This document shows positions 9,710 through 18,582 of a stretch of 64,000 bases of DNA, in pieces. Under the pieces are notes generated by a model. That model was not told the origin of the DNA. It did no database searches and was given only the letters and a program-made list of their open reading frames with translations. Every line of letters starts with the position of its first letter. Position 1 is the first letter of the stretch. The DNA lies in contig NZ_CP037953.1 in assembly GCF_009756665.1 (NCBI RefSeq), forward strand, positions 2,418,001-2,482,000, written 5' to 3'. The translations under genes were made by a program, and so were the position numbers. The stretch comes from Permianibacter aggregans (GTDB lineage: Bacteria; Pseudomonadota; Gammaproteobacteria; Enterobacterales; Permianibacteraceae).

Positions 9710-9733
9710 GACGGCGCTTGTCTGAGCGCCGTC
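9710..9733 (+). terminator. Terminator-like hairpin after prsT
   Basis: An 8-bp perfect stem (GACGGCGC with GCGCCGTC, 8-nt loop) begins 12 bases after the prsT stop. The T-tract is displaced (AATTTTAA about 12 bases further), so termination may be inefficient or rho-assisted. Confidence 0.55.
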
Positions 9734-10046
9734 GACCACAAGAATTTTAACTGAATGTGACTCCACACCAAGGTTTCACAAATGATGGAATGCGGTACAA
9801 CTAGCTCCTTTCGTAGCGGTTGATACGAAAAGCGCGATGAATCCCGTACTGAATGCGCTATTCAAAGCGAGCATTTACCGGTACGTCTGTATTGCTCTGG
9901 ACAATTGTATCGATTTGTAGCATGGAATTGTGCTGAATTCGTCGCTCCAAATAATTCCTCTGTCAGTGATTGCTAGGATCCTGTGGTCGTCATCGCTATA
10001 ATCTTGCGCGACTTCTTTTTCAAGTTGGGTTTCAAGGATTAAAGCT
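9734..10046. other. Non-coding spacer before the S9 peptidase gene
   Basis: About 310 AT-rich bases with no credible open frame on either strand. The spacer must hold the promoter of the S9 peptidase gene, because a hairpin closes the prsT operon, but I could not assign convincing -35/-10 boxes. AAGGATTAAAGCT just before the next start supplies its ribosome site. Confidence 0.5.
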
Positions 10047-11966
10047 ATGTTCAGAGCGTTATTATTTACGGCGTTAATGGCGCTGTCGTCAGCCACATGG
10101 GCGCAACCAGGAATCGAAGAGTTCTTCGGTCGTGCCGAATTCAAGGCCATGAAGCTGTCGCCAGATGGCGAGCATGTCGCATTCACTTACGAAGAAAATT
10201 CCGAAGTAAAGCTGGGCATATTAAGTCTGAAGAAAAAGAAAATTCTCAGCAGTTTCGGTTTCGGCGAAAACATGCACGTGACCTATTTTGACTGGGGAAC
10301 GAATGACCGTGTCATCATGGCCGTTACTAAATATACCGGTCTTTGGGACAACATGGGTCGGCCTCAGCATCTTTATGCGGCCAATATTGACGGTACCAAG
10401 AGAAAGCAAATTTTTGATATGCAGCAGTCCGTTTACACCGTGCTGCACATGCTTCCGGAAGACGAAGACCACATATTGATTGGCAAGCGGCACTGGGCTG
10501 ATCCATCGCTTAAGGCTTATCGCCTGAACATCAATAATGGCAAGCTCGACTACCTGGCGGACCAACCGAAAGCGGAGGTGGTCGCCGGGCTATTAGCAGA
10601 CAATAGCGGGAAAATTCGACTGGCAGTCGAGTACATCGAGGGCGAAACACTTGAAGAAGACCAAATTGCTTTACATCTGAAAACTGATGGTGACTGGAAA
10701 AAAGTATCTTTCCCCAGTAAACGAGATAAACCGCGGATACGGCCGGTAGGCTTTTCATCGGATAACAACGTTGCCTATTTTACTTCCAACCATGACTTAA
10801 GTGGCGAGGGGCCAGATGCTCTGTTCCAATACAGTTTCTCTACTGACAAAATCAGTAACATTGCTCGCCATGAGTTCACCGATCCGAACCGATTTGATGA
10901 AGGTCCGGCTGGTGGCCTGCTTTCCGTTGGCTTTTCTGTTGCAGTGCCTGAATACGTTTACCTTGATGAAAGCAGAAATGAGACGCGACTGCTGAAAGGT
11001 CTTCGTCAAGCATTCAAGAATCAGGATGTTTCAATCACTTCTTACTCTGCTGATGGCAAGAAGGCGATCGTTGCGGTAGAGAGCGACACGAACCCTGGAG
11101 AATTCTATTTGGCGGATGTAGAAACCGGTGCGGTAAGTTATCTTGCGGAAACTTTGCCAAAACTGCCAAAAAAGAACTTAGTGCCGATGAGACCGATCGA
11201 GTTCACCGCTCGCGATGGGCTTAAAATTCGCGGTTACCTGACCATGCCAGAGGGCGTAGAAAAAGCTCCACTAATCGTCAATGTCCATGGTGGACCTTTC
11301 GGCGCGATTGACACATGGGGTTACAATCCAGAAGCCCAGTATTTTGCTAGCCATGGATATGCAACATTGCAAATCAACTACCGAGGTTCGGGTGGGTATG
11401 GTGAGGCGTTTGAAAAAGCTGGCTTTCGTCAGTGGGGCTGGAAAATGCAGGATGATGTTACCGATGGAACTCTCTGGGCTATCGAGAATGGTATAACTGA
11501 TCGTGAAACCGTTTGTATTTACGGCGGCAGTTATGGCGGTTATGCCACACTTCGTGGTATTCAGAAGGAACCAGATCTGTACAAATGTGCGGTCGGTTAC
11601 GTAGGAGTTTATGACATGCCGAAGTTTTTTAAGGGCGATGGCTCCGACGCAAGCCGAGGTGATCGCATGGATGAATGGCTTGCACAGCGAATTGCTGACA
11701 ACGAAAAAGACATGATCGCGATATCGCCAGCGCACAACGTTGAAAAGATAAAAGCGGACTTATTCATCGCGCATGGCGCGAACGATGTTCGGGTTCCTAT
11801 GGTGCATTTTGAGTCGCTGAAAAAAGCGTTGGACAGCGCGGGCATGCAGTTTGACTATATGGTCAAGCCTGAAGGTCATGGTTACTACCAAATGGAAAAT
11901 AAGAAGGAGCTGTACAGCAAGATGCTGAAGTTTTTTAATAAAAATATCGGTCAAAAACCGAACTGA
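10047..11966 (+). CDS. S9 family prolyl oligopeptidase-like peptidase
   Basis: A 639-residue serine peptidase of the S9 family. A signal peptide (first 19 residues, ending TWA) sends it to the envelope. Residues about 30-370 form the beta-propeller-like part, and residues 390-639 the alpha/beta hydrolase domain. The triad is Ser495 in GGSYGGYA, Asp580 in GANDVRVP and His611 in PEGHGYY. S9 enzymes of this type (dipeptidyl or acylaminoacyl peptidases) cut short peptides and serve in peptide nutrition. AAGGA stands 8 bases before ATG. It is monocistronic, with a strong terminator directly after. Confidence 0.9.
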   Translation: MFRALLFTALMALSSATWAQPGIEEFFGRAEFKAMKLSPDGEHVAFTYEENSEVKLGILSLKKKKILSSFGFGENMHVTYFDWGTNDRVIMAVTKYTGLWDNMGRPQHLYAANIDGTKRKQIFDMQQSVYTVLHMLPEDEDHILIGKRHWADPSLKAYRLNINNGKLDYLADQPKAEVVAGLLADNSGKIRLAVEYIEGETLEEDQIALHLKTDGDWKKVSFPSKRDKPRIRPVGFSSDNNVAYFTSNHDLSGEGPDALFQYSFSTDKISNIARHEFTDPNRFDEGPAGGLLSVGFSVAVPEYVYLDESRNETRLLKGLRQAFKNQDVSITSYSADGKKAIVAVESDTNPGEFYLADVETGAVSYLAETLPKLPKKNLVPMRPIEFTARDGLKIRGYLTMPEGVEKAPLIVNVHGGPFGAIDTWGYNPEAQYFASHGYATLQINYRGSGGYGEAFEKAGFRQWGWKMQDDVTDGTLWAIENGITDRETVCIYGGSYGGYATLRGIQKEPDLYKCAVGYVGVYDMPKFFKGDGSDASRGDRMDEWLAQRIADNEKDMIAISPAHNVEKIKADLFIAHGANDVRVPMVHFESLKKALDSAGMQFDYMVKPEGHGYYQMENKKELYSKMLKFFNKNIGQKPN

Positions 11967-11974
11967 ACGTTGAG

Positions 11975-12003
11975 AAAAAGGGCCAAAAATTGGCCCTTTT
12001 TTT
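11975..12003. terminator. Rho-independent terminator
   Basis: Stem GGGCCAA with TTGGCCC, 3-nt AAA loop, preceded by A-rich sequence and followed by seven T. It ends the S9 peptidase gene and, read on the other strand, can also terminate the small gene pair to its right. Confidence 0.88.
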
Positions 12004-12014
12004 GCCAAATACTT

Positions 12015-12350
12015 TCAGCGTTCGACAATTATCACCGGATCGCCAAAACACTGGTCGGTGCGAATCGAGTAAACATTACGGCCGACTCGCAACCGGGTTG
12101 CAGGCAACTGCCGTTGATGGCGTTGTGCGGCATCGTGACGGTTACCAGTTGCGGGTGTAGTCGGTGTTGCCACTTCCGGCGCCGATTCCAGATGTTCGTT
12201 GCCGCTGGAGTCGAATGATAAGACAAACGGGAAATCGGCTTGCCAAACGACAGTTTGGTGATGTTTAACGGCATACTCCTCCTGATCGACAACGGCGACT
12301 CCGTCCGCGCAGCTGATGGTCAGCGCGTTGGCTATAACAAGAATTATCAT
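12015..12350 (-). CDS. Small exported protein of unknown function
   Basis: A 111-residue protein that I do not recognise. Residues 1-15 are hydrophobic and end near SCADG, giving a possible signal or lipoprotein peptide. The rest is polar with a run of Thr, Pro and Ala around 60-75. AAGAGGT lies about 7-9 bases before the start, and the gene begins 26 bases after the stop of its upstream neighbour, so the two probably form an operon ending at the bidirectional terminator. No motif indicates a function. Confidence 0.5.
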   Translation of the reverse strand: MIILVIANALTISCADGVAVVDQEEYAVKHHQTVVWQADFPFVLSFDSSGNEHLESAPEVATPTTPATGNRHDAAQRHQRQLPATRLRVGRNVYSIRTDQCFGDPVIIVER

Positions 12351-12376
12351 TGGTGTGCACCTCTTGCTTTTCTCTG

Positions 12377-12733
12377 TTATTTGTTGACGATGACTTTTGG
12401 ATCCAGACGACCGCCATCTGTGTCGATGGAATACTCGTACTCCAAATTCCGATACGGGATTTTCGACGCGTCTAATTCTTTGGCGAACTTGGCGCCATTT
12501 TTGTGTTTGCTATCGCTCACTGCGGGAACCAGGCGATCGGTAAACCAGACATTGAAATCCTGATCGCAGGTCCATACCAATGTTCGGTCGCTATTGACTC
12601 TCAACGTGCTTTCGCCGCTCGGGATCGAGGGTTGTCCGGTGGCGGTAATGGTGACCGGAATGTAGAAAATATTGCTGCTATCACGCTTGACATCCATTGG
12701 GCTGGATGTCGGGCGCTTGGGTTGGGTACGCAT
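12377..12733 (-). CDS. Hypothetical protein, first gene of a two-gene operon
   Basis: A 118-residue soluble protein without a recognisable family. AAGGAG stands 7 bases before the ATG, which strongly supports this start. Residues 20-50 (FYIPVTITATG) and 50-70 look beta-rich; one cysteine (TCDQD) is present. No signal peptide is evident. It is followed closely by the 111-residue gene and lies downstream of the cyclase-like/TPR gene on the same strand, about 180 bases away. Function unknown. Confidence 0.55.
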   Translation of the reverse strand: MRTQPKRPTSSPMDVKRDSSNIFYIPVTITATGQPSIPSGESTLRVNSDRTLVWTCDQDFNVWFTDRLVPAVSDSKHKNGAKFAKELDASKIPYRNLEYEYSIDTDGGRLDPKVIVNK

Positions 12734-12914
12734 AACATGCTCCTTGTTACATGATGAAAGGCTCCGGCAAACAGTTCGCGACCACTTTTGGCGTCCTGCC
12801 TTCGCCTACCCGTGAGGATTCTCCTCAACGGCTATGCCGTGGTTCTCTGGCTTCCGTGCCGCAAAAAATTCTCCGAAGTGAACAGCGGATGCTTCTGGTC
12901 AGGTATTCCACAAA

Positions 12915-15317
12915 TCAGGAACTTTGTTGGCTGATCAATCGAATGAAACGCTGATCGGAACCAAGATAACGAAAGTCTGGATCAACGCTAACAAGATTAC
13001 TCGACAGCCCCAGTTCGATTGCTCGTTTCAAATGATTGATGACGCGTTCATTGTCGCGCTTTTCCGTGGCGAGTATCGCCAGGTACAGTTCCAGTTCGGC
13101 GTTGTTGGGATACTGAACGGCAAGCCGTTGCATGCGCTCATAAGCATCCGCAATTTCATCGCGATGATGCTGATACATCAACCGCAGCGAACGGGTTTCG
13201 ATGTCATCGGCCGCACTGGCGAGATAAGCGTCCAGCTTTTCCAGAGCCAGGCCGTAATAATGATTGGCGTCATTCTGTAGTCGTTGCACTCGATAGGTGT
13301 CGGCGATATTGCCGTACAGGCGAAAATCGTCCGGTGAATCTTTCAGCGCCAGTTGGTAATGACGTATCGCGTCGCTGTAGCGACCAAGGTAGTAATACAG
13401 CGTACCGAGATTGGAATAACCCGATTGACTGGCTTCCAGTTGCACGGCGCGGCTTAACGCATCGGCGGCTTCGCCAAGCTTGCCGGCCATGAATAGCGCC
13501 GCACCGAGATCGCTCCAGGCACGGCCACTGTTCGGTGCCAGGTCGACCACTTTCTGGTAATTGCCCGCAGCGTCGGTGTAGCGCCCGGAATTGAACTGAA
13601 AACGTGCCAGGGTGCGCAATGGCCGCCAGTAACCGGGTTGCATCGTGATCGCTTTCAACAAGGTGTGCTCAGCTTTCAAGGCATCGCCTCGTTGCATATG
13701 GGCATTGGCCAACAGTTCGTAAGCATCGCTGTTGCGCGGATTGATCTGCAGCGCTTTCTCGATTTCGCGAACGGCTTCGTTTTCGCGTCCAACCTGGTTC
13801 AGGTAATTGGCATAGACCAGTCGATCGCGCTCGGTGACGAAACCGTAACTGGCGATGCGTTTGCAGCTGTCGTTGGCGCGTTCCTGCGCGCTGGCTTCTT
13901 TCAGCATATTGATTCGCAGCAGCAGCAGGTGACAGTGAGTGACAACCAGAAACTGATTGTCAGGCTGTTCGGTAAGCGCCGGCGTCAGCACACGATCGAA
14001 ACGTTCCAGCGTTTCCCGGTTTGGCACATCGGTCAACGCGTAGTTGGCATCCAACAATTGCCGAAATAACGGTGCCGGCATCGGTCGATAATGCTGAATG
14101 CTTGGCGCCGGAATATCGAACTGCAATGCCAGCTGTGCCGACAACGTTTGCTGGGCGCGATTGAACAGTTCCTGCAGCGTCGTGCCGCTGACGCTGAACG
14201 CACGCGCACGGCTTTCCGGGTCGGCCGATTGCAATTCAAATTGCAACGAAAGTATTTCACCCTGTCGCTCGATGTGGGTGCGCAGCATCGCGGTACCAGC
14301 GGTCGGAATTTCGCTGTCGGCGACATACACCGACGGCAAGCTCTGGAACACATCATTGAGCTGGGCGCGCAGGCCATGATGCTGCGCTTCACTGAGGCTC
14401 AACGTTGGGTCATCAAAGCGCGCAATGCTGACGTAATGTCCGGTCAATGCCGGCGGCCCGAGTTCCGGTAACGCAATGGGTGCCGCGTCTTGTTGCAGCC
14501 ACCAACTGAGTGGAACCGCGAGCACGGCAACGAGCAATGCGGCGACAAACAAAGCAGGCCACAGCCGCCGATCGGAGCGGGCCATCGTAGTTTCGCCTTG
14601 CCATTGCAGCCGATACATGCGCACCGGATGCGCCAGCGCACTGACCGACAAGGGCCCCAAAAATTCACCGCCCATTTCCGGGTGTTGCAGTAATTCGTCG
14701 TGTACCTGTTCAGTGCCGTGAATCTGTTGCGCCGGTGCGGAACGCGCCAAAGCCTCGGCGACATGCACCGCTTCACCGTCGATTTGATCTTTGTGTTGTT
14801 TGACGCTGCCGACGGCGACACCAATGGCCACCGGCAGCTGTTGCTTTAGCGCAAAATCGCGCAGACTTTGCGCCGCCTGAATGGCGTTATGAGTGTTGTT
14901 GAAAACCAGTTGGCCGTCGTTACCCTGCCAGCGGCGCCAGAGGCTAGGCAGCATCATCAGCCGGCGTTCCAGCGCCGCCCGTGGTTTGCTGTGACGATTG
15001 CCGACGTCATCTTGCATTGGCGGTATATGCAGCCAGACCACGGCGGCGAGCCATTCCATCGCGCTGCTGCTGTCGCCGGTGCGTACCATGCCACTGGGGC
15101 CAACGTCGAACAGCCAGGCGATGACCAGCACCAACGGCAAGCCAAGCATCAACAACACCAGCACCAGACGCACGGTCCAGTCGGGCAAGGTCAGGGCATC
15201 GGTAATGATTTCGGTGACTTGCAGCAATAGCCACGCTGCCGCGAAATAGGCCAGCGCGGTTTGAATTACCTTGCGTCGTTTGAGCTCAAAATACCATTGG
15301 TACAAAGGGTTGCTCAT
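12915..15317 (-). CDS. Membrane protein with degenerate cyclase-like domain and TPR repeats
   Basis: An 800-residue protein. The start is the ATG with GGAG five bases upstream; the open frame extends 64 codons further but without a ribosome site. Two membrane helices (about 19-40 and 48-70) precede a region (about 85-240) resembling the class III adenylate/guanylate cyclase fold: AIGVAVGSV and GEAVHVAEALA match GIavG and GdavNvAaRLe. The metal-binding aspartates are not recognisable, so it is probably catalytically dead. A third helix (252-274) leads to a large part with TPR repeats at about 530-760. Proteins of this plan are frequent in Gammaproteobacteria as regulators of unknown input. Confidence 0.72.
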   Translation of the reverse strand: MSNPLYQWYFELKRRKVIQTALAYFAAAWLLLQVTEIITDALTLPDWTVRLVLVLLMLGLPLVLVIAWLFDVGPSGMVRTGDSSSAMEWLAAVVWLHIPPMQDDVGNRHSKPRAALERRLMMLPSLWRRWQGNDGQLVFNNTHNAIQAAQSLRDFALKQQLPVAIGVAVGSVKQHKDQIDGEAVHVAEALARSAPAQQIHGTEQVHDELLQHPEMGGEFLGPLSVSALAHPVRMYRLQWQGETTMARSDRRLWPALFVAALLVAVLAVPLSWWLQQDAAPIALPELGPPALTGHYVSIARFDDPTLSLSEAQHHGLRAQLNDVFQSLPSVYVADSEIPTAGTAMLRTHIERQGEILSLQFELQSADPESRARAFSVSGTTLQELFNRAQQTLSAQLALQFDIPAPSIQHYRPMPAPLFRQLLDANYALTDVPNRETLERFDRVLTPALTEQPDNQFLVVTHCHLLLLRINMLKEASAQERANDSCKRIASYGFVTERDRLVYANYLNQVGRENEAVREIEKALQINPRNSDAYELLANAHMQRGDALKAEHTLLKAITMQPGYWRPLRTLARFQFNSGRYTDAAGNYQKVVDLAPNSGRAWSDLGAALFMAGKLGEAADALSRAVQLEASQSGYSNLGTLYYYLGRYSDAIRHYQLALKDSPDDFRLYGNIADTYRVQRLQNDANHYYGLALEKLDAYLASAADDIETRSLRLMYQHHRDEIADAYERMQRLAVQYPNNAELELYLAILATEKRDNERVINHLKRAIELGLSSNLVSVDPDFRYLGSDQRFIRLISQQSS

Positions 15318-15826
15318 GGCTCTCCTGATCCAGACTGCGGATTCGGTTCGCCACTGCGCGCGGAGTGTGTCAGTAACTTGCGTCGACGACGTGTAGGTAT
15401 ATAGCAGTTGCAAAGTGATCTTGCCATTCAGTCGATGTTGCTGAACAGCAAAGTGCGGCATGGCTAGCGTCAGAATATGCGGTATCTTTTTGCGACGAAG
15501 CCTGTTCAACGAAGACCAGATAAGACATCAAAATATGGTTGCTGCACTGCAGTTCACCACACACGCTTGACGAATGAATCCGAAGGGTCTCAATGTGCTG
15601 TAAATCAGCGAATGGCTGGAGTCCAAATGGTTTGCGCCGCTGATCGCTAATCAAGACGTTCGTCAAGGATCGATGCGGTCGGTTAGCTATCGATGCCGGT
15701 GCCGAATTGCGTATCGGCGATCACGGTGCTGAGCAAGCGAGTCCGCCGCGACTGTTCTACGCTTTATCGATACGCCATGCATTGTGGCATCGCCAGATTT
15801 GTTCAGCGACAGCCGGGGGATCAGCC
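15318..15826. other. Non-coding spacer between divergent genes
   Basis: About 500 bases separate the cyclase-like/TPR gene (minus) and the FIST gene (plus). Open frames crossing it lack ribosome sites and family resemblance. Both genes must be promoted from here; no consensus promoter stood out. Confidence 0.45.
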
Positions 15827-16969
15827 ATGCGAGCCCTGTCCGTAACCACCCGCGAACCCGATGCCTATCGGGCCGGTGCCGAACTTGGTGCCGGTTTGCG
15901 CGACTTCCAGCCGGAACAAGTGTTGTTGTTCAGCACCATCCAGTACAACGGTTCACCAGAATTGCTGCACGGCTTTTTCGATAGTTTGGGCGATGAAGTT
16001 CCGTTGCTGGGTGGCACCGGCGATGGCTTCTATGCCTCGACCGGTGCTGCGGACTGGGGCGCCGTGGCTATCGGCCTGCACAGCGAAGGCAAGCTGCGCT
16101 GGCAGGTGAGCAAAGCGACCGGTTTGGCCGCTGAACCGGAAGGCTGTACCCGTTCTGCCTTGCAACAAGCAGCAGCAGGCTTGTTGCCAACGCTTTTTCT
16201 GCTGTTTTGCGATTTCCGCAGTGATGCCACGCGGATCGAGCGCGTGATCGAACGCGAGATCAAGGTGCCGGTAGTCGGTGGCTTGGCCGGTGATGACAAT
16301 CGCATTGAGCGCTGCTTTCAGTTCTGCGGTCGCGAAGTGCTGACCGACAGTGCCGTGGCGCTCGCGATTGACGGACCACTCAAGTACGAAATTCGCATCG
16401 GCAATTCGATACCAGCCATTGGCGATACCGGCCAAGTCGATGTCGCCAGCGACACGGAAATCCAGCGCATTAATGGTTTGTCGGCTTCTGATTTCATCGA
16501 GCAGCAAACTGGCAAGCCAATCCTGCACAGCGACCGTGGGGTAACGACATTCACGGTCATTGATGCCGATAATCCGTCTGTTCGTCGTTTGCGCTCGATT
16601 GTTCAGGATCGCTGCGAACGCGACGGCGCGCTTCGCTTGTACGGTGGCATCGAAGCCGGCAAACGCATTCAGGTGTGTTTGGCGCGGCCAAGCGAATTGG
16701 TCGCCGAAGTGCAAAGCCTCGCCGACGAGTTGGTCGACAGCGGCTTCACGCCCGCCGCAGCGGTGATTGTCAGTTGTGCCGGTCGCAAATGGCTGCTTGG
16801 CGCCGACGTCGAACAAGAAGTGCAGCTACTTAAAGCGCGCATCGATCCCAATCTGCCGTTAGCGGGTTTTCCCTCATTCGGTGAAATCGGGCCGCTCAAA
16901 CTGGACACCGGTTACAGCGCCAACCTGTTTCACAACATGACCTATGTGCTGTTGATGCTCGGCAAGTAA
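15827..16969 (+). CDS. FIST domain sensor protein
   Basis: A 380-residue protein with the FIST N and C domain pattern: an N-terminal half with LLGGTGDGFYA (about 60-70) and VVGGLAGDD (about 146-154), and a C-terminal half with VSCAGRKWLLG and PLAGFPSFGEIGP, the typical FIST_C end. FIST domains are thought to bind small ligands such as amino acids and feed signal transduction. The ATG is preceded by GGGGA at about 7 bases; the longer frame upstream is unsupported. The next gene, 33 bases later, is a histidine kinase, so this is likely its separate sensory partner. No signal peptide is visible. Confidence 0.85.
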   Translation: MRALSVTTREPDAYRAGAELGAGLRDFQPEQVLLFSTIQYNGSPELLHGFFDSLGDEVPLLGGTGDGFYASTGAADWGAVAIGLHSEGKLRWQVSKATGLAAEPEGCTRSALQQAAAGLLPTLFLLFCDFRSDATRIERVIEREIKVPVVGGLAGDDNRIERCFQFCGREVLTDSAVALAIDGPLKYEIRIGNSIPAIGDTGQVDVASDTEIQRINGLSASDFIEQQTGKPILHSDRGVTTFTVIDADNPSVRRLRSIVQDRCERDGALRLYGGIEAGKRIQVCLARPSELVAEVQSLADELVDSGFTPAAAVIVSCAGRKWLLGADVEQEVQLLKARIDPNLPLAGFPSFGEIGPLKLDTGYSANLFHNMTYVLLMLGK

Positions 16970-17002
16970 ACACCACCGCAACGAGGTGCAAGCGATTCGC
17001 TT

Positions 17003-18175
17003 ATGAGCGTGCAACTGCTGACTACGATCACACCGCCGCCACCGGGTTTTTCTCCGACCGATTTGGCGCGCTGGCAATTGCTGACCGGTACGGTTGCCTT
17101 GTACACCGATAATATGGAACGGGTTCTGCAGGAAATTGGCGATTGGTCAAGGATGCGCGGGGTGGTGATCACCGAGAACGACACGCCGAGCAGTCAAGCG
17201 CTACATTCTCACCTGCAATGGCTGCGCTTGCCCGCAGCATGGCGCAATGAAGTCGCGATTCTGGTGCGACCGATGCTCGATTATCTGAATACCAGTGCTG
17301 AGCTGGAAATTCAGCAACGTCAGCGTGACCATCAACTGGCAAGGCTGAGTTATGACTTTACTGGCATGCACAGCGACTATCAGCGGGTAACCAGCAAGCT
17401 GCAGCGGCAACTACAGCAATTGCGTGAGACCGAAACCGCGCTGACGCAATTGAACGATCAACTTGAACAACGAGTGAGCTTGCGTACGGCAGAACTGGAA
17501 ACGGCGCTTAATGACTTGGAATCGTTTTCGTTCTCGGTTTCGCATGATTTGCGCGCACCGTTACGTGCCATTATCGGCTTTACCGATGATTTGCGTCAGC
17601 GTATCGATGATCGGCTGAGTGACGATGAACGCGGGCAAGTGGAGCGCGTGCTGCAACTTGCGCATCGGATGAATCAGCTCATCGATGATCTACTGCGGCT
17701 AGCGCAAACCAGTCAGTCGCCATTACAGCCGTCGCGCATCGACTTAAGCCAACTGGTTTGTGAAGTCTGGCAGGACTTGGATCAACATGAACCGGAACGG
17801 CGCATCGCCTTCGTGTGTGAGCCGACTCCGCCAGTACTGGCCGATCCAGCGCTGATTCGTGTCGTGCTGGAAAATCTGCTCGGCAACGCCCGCAAATTCA
17901 CCCAGAAAGTCACGGCAGCACAAGTCAGCTTTGCTTACGATACTGACCACTCGGCGTATGTCGTCAGCGATAACGGCGCCGGTTTTGATATGGCGCATGC
18001 CGATCAACTGTTTGCGCCGTTCCGGCGCCTGCATAGACAAGAGCAATTTGAAGGTACCGGTATCGGCTTGGCGACCGTAGCGCGCATTATCCATCGCCAT
18101 GGATGCCGGATATGGCCGCAAGCGAGCGTCAATCAGGGCGCGCGGTTCTTCTTTACGTTGCCACCGGTAACATGA
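17003..18175 (+). CDS. Cytoplasmic sensor histidine kinase paired with FIST protein
   Basis: A 390-residue kinase with no membrane segment. An N-terminal region (1-110) of unknown type leads into a coiled coil (about 115-165, rich in Gln, Leu and Arg), then the dimerisation domain with His181 in SVSHDLRAPLRA, and the ATPase domain with NARKF, SDNGAGFD and GTGIGLATV. The FIST gene immediately upstream suggests that it responds to the ligand bound there. No response regulator gene is adjacent, so its output partner is elsewhere. Confidence 0.88.
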   Translation: MSVQLLTTITPPPPGFSPTDLARWQLLTGTVALYTDNMERVLQEIGDWSRMRGVVITENDTPSSQALHSHLQWLRLPAAWRNEVAILVRPMLDYLNTSAELEIQQRQRDHQLARLSYDFTGMHSDYQRVTSKLQRQLQQLRETETALTQLNDQLEQRVSLRTAELETALNDLESFSFSVSHDLRAPLRAIIGFTDDLRQRIDDRLSDDERGQVERVLQLAHRMNQLIDDLLRLAQTSQSPLQPSRIDLSQLVCEVWQDLDQHEPERRIAFVCEPTPPVLADPALIRVVLENLLGNARKFTQKVTAAQVSFAYDTDHSAYVVSDNGAGFDMAHADQLFAPFRRLHRQEQFEGTGIGLATVARIIHRHGCRIWPQASVNQGARFFFTLPPVT

Positions 18176-18509
18176 GCTTTTCAGGTCAAGCAAAGCGCCC
18201 GGCAATCATTCTTGCTGCTGCCGATGAGCGTTCATCATCCGAAAGCGGTTCGCGTTTGCCCAGCCGGGACAGAGGCCGCTGCATTGTAAAAGAGCGTGGT
18301 CCAGTGATAACAACAAACGGCGGAAGCCGGGTTTGATGGGGTGCGGGGAAACAAGTGTTCAACCTGCGGACATCGCAGAGCCGGCGGTCAACAATTCCGA
18401 CTAATTTGACAGCTTTAGCGTCTGTTTTTCTTACACTAATTCTCCAGTACCTAGAGTAATGCCATCGTAACCAATTCATTTTGTTCAACATAATTTTCTT
18501 CGGAGTGCG
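18176..18509. other. Non-coding region upstream of the PEP-CTERM-type gene
   Basis: About 330 bases without a supported gene. The distal part contains TCTGTTTTTCTTACAC (about 18422-18437) roughly 75-90 bases before the sigma-54-like promoter, a position fit for an enhancer bound by an NtrC-type activator such as PrsR. Site identity is inference. Confidence 0.4.
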
Positions 18510-18525
18510 TGGTCTATTTTTTGCC
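18510..18525 (+). promoter_or_regulatory. Candidate sigma-54 (-24/-12) promoter
   Basis: TGGTCTATTTTTTGCC has the invariant GG and GC dinucleotides of RpoN promoters with exactly 10 bases between, and TTGC at -12. A start would fall about 47 bases before the ATG. The downstream gene encodes a PEP-CTERM-type protein and the window encodes PrsR, the sigma-54 activator of such genes, which makes the match more than chance. Confidence 0.5.
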
Positions 18526-18543
18526 TCATCTGCTTAGGGCGTT

Positions 18544-18555
18544 GGCAAATTTGCC
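18544..18555. promoter_or_regulatory. Perfect 12-bp palindrome in the 5' leader
   Basis: GGCAAATTTGCC is a perfect palindrome just downstream of the predicted transcription start of the PEP-CTERM-type gene. It could be an operator for a dimeric repressor. No matching regulator gene is nearby, so this is only positional inference. Confidence 0.25.
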
Positions 18556-18582
18556 CGCTCTAACACGCAAGGAGATAAGCCG

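Noticed and set aside
15370-15666. 98-codon minus-strand frame in the spacer between the cyclase-like and FIST genes
   Set aside because: No ribosome site, no family resemblance and poor codon pattern.
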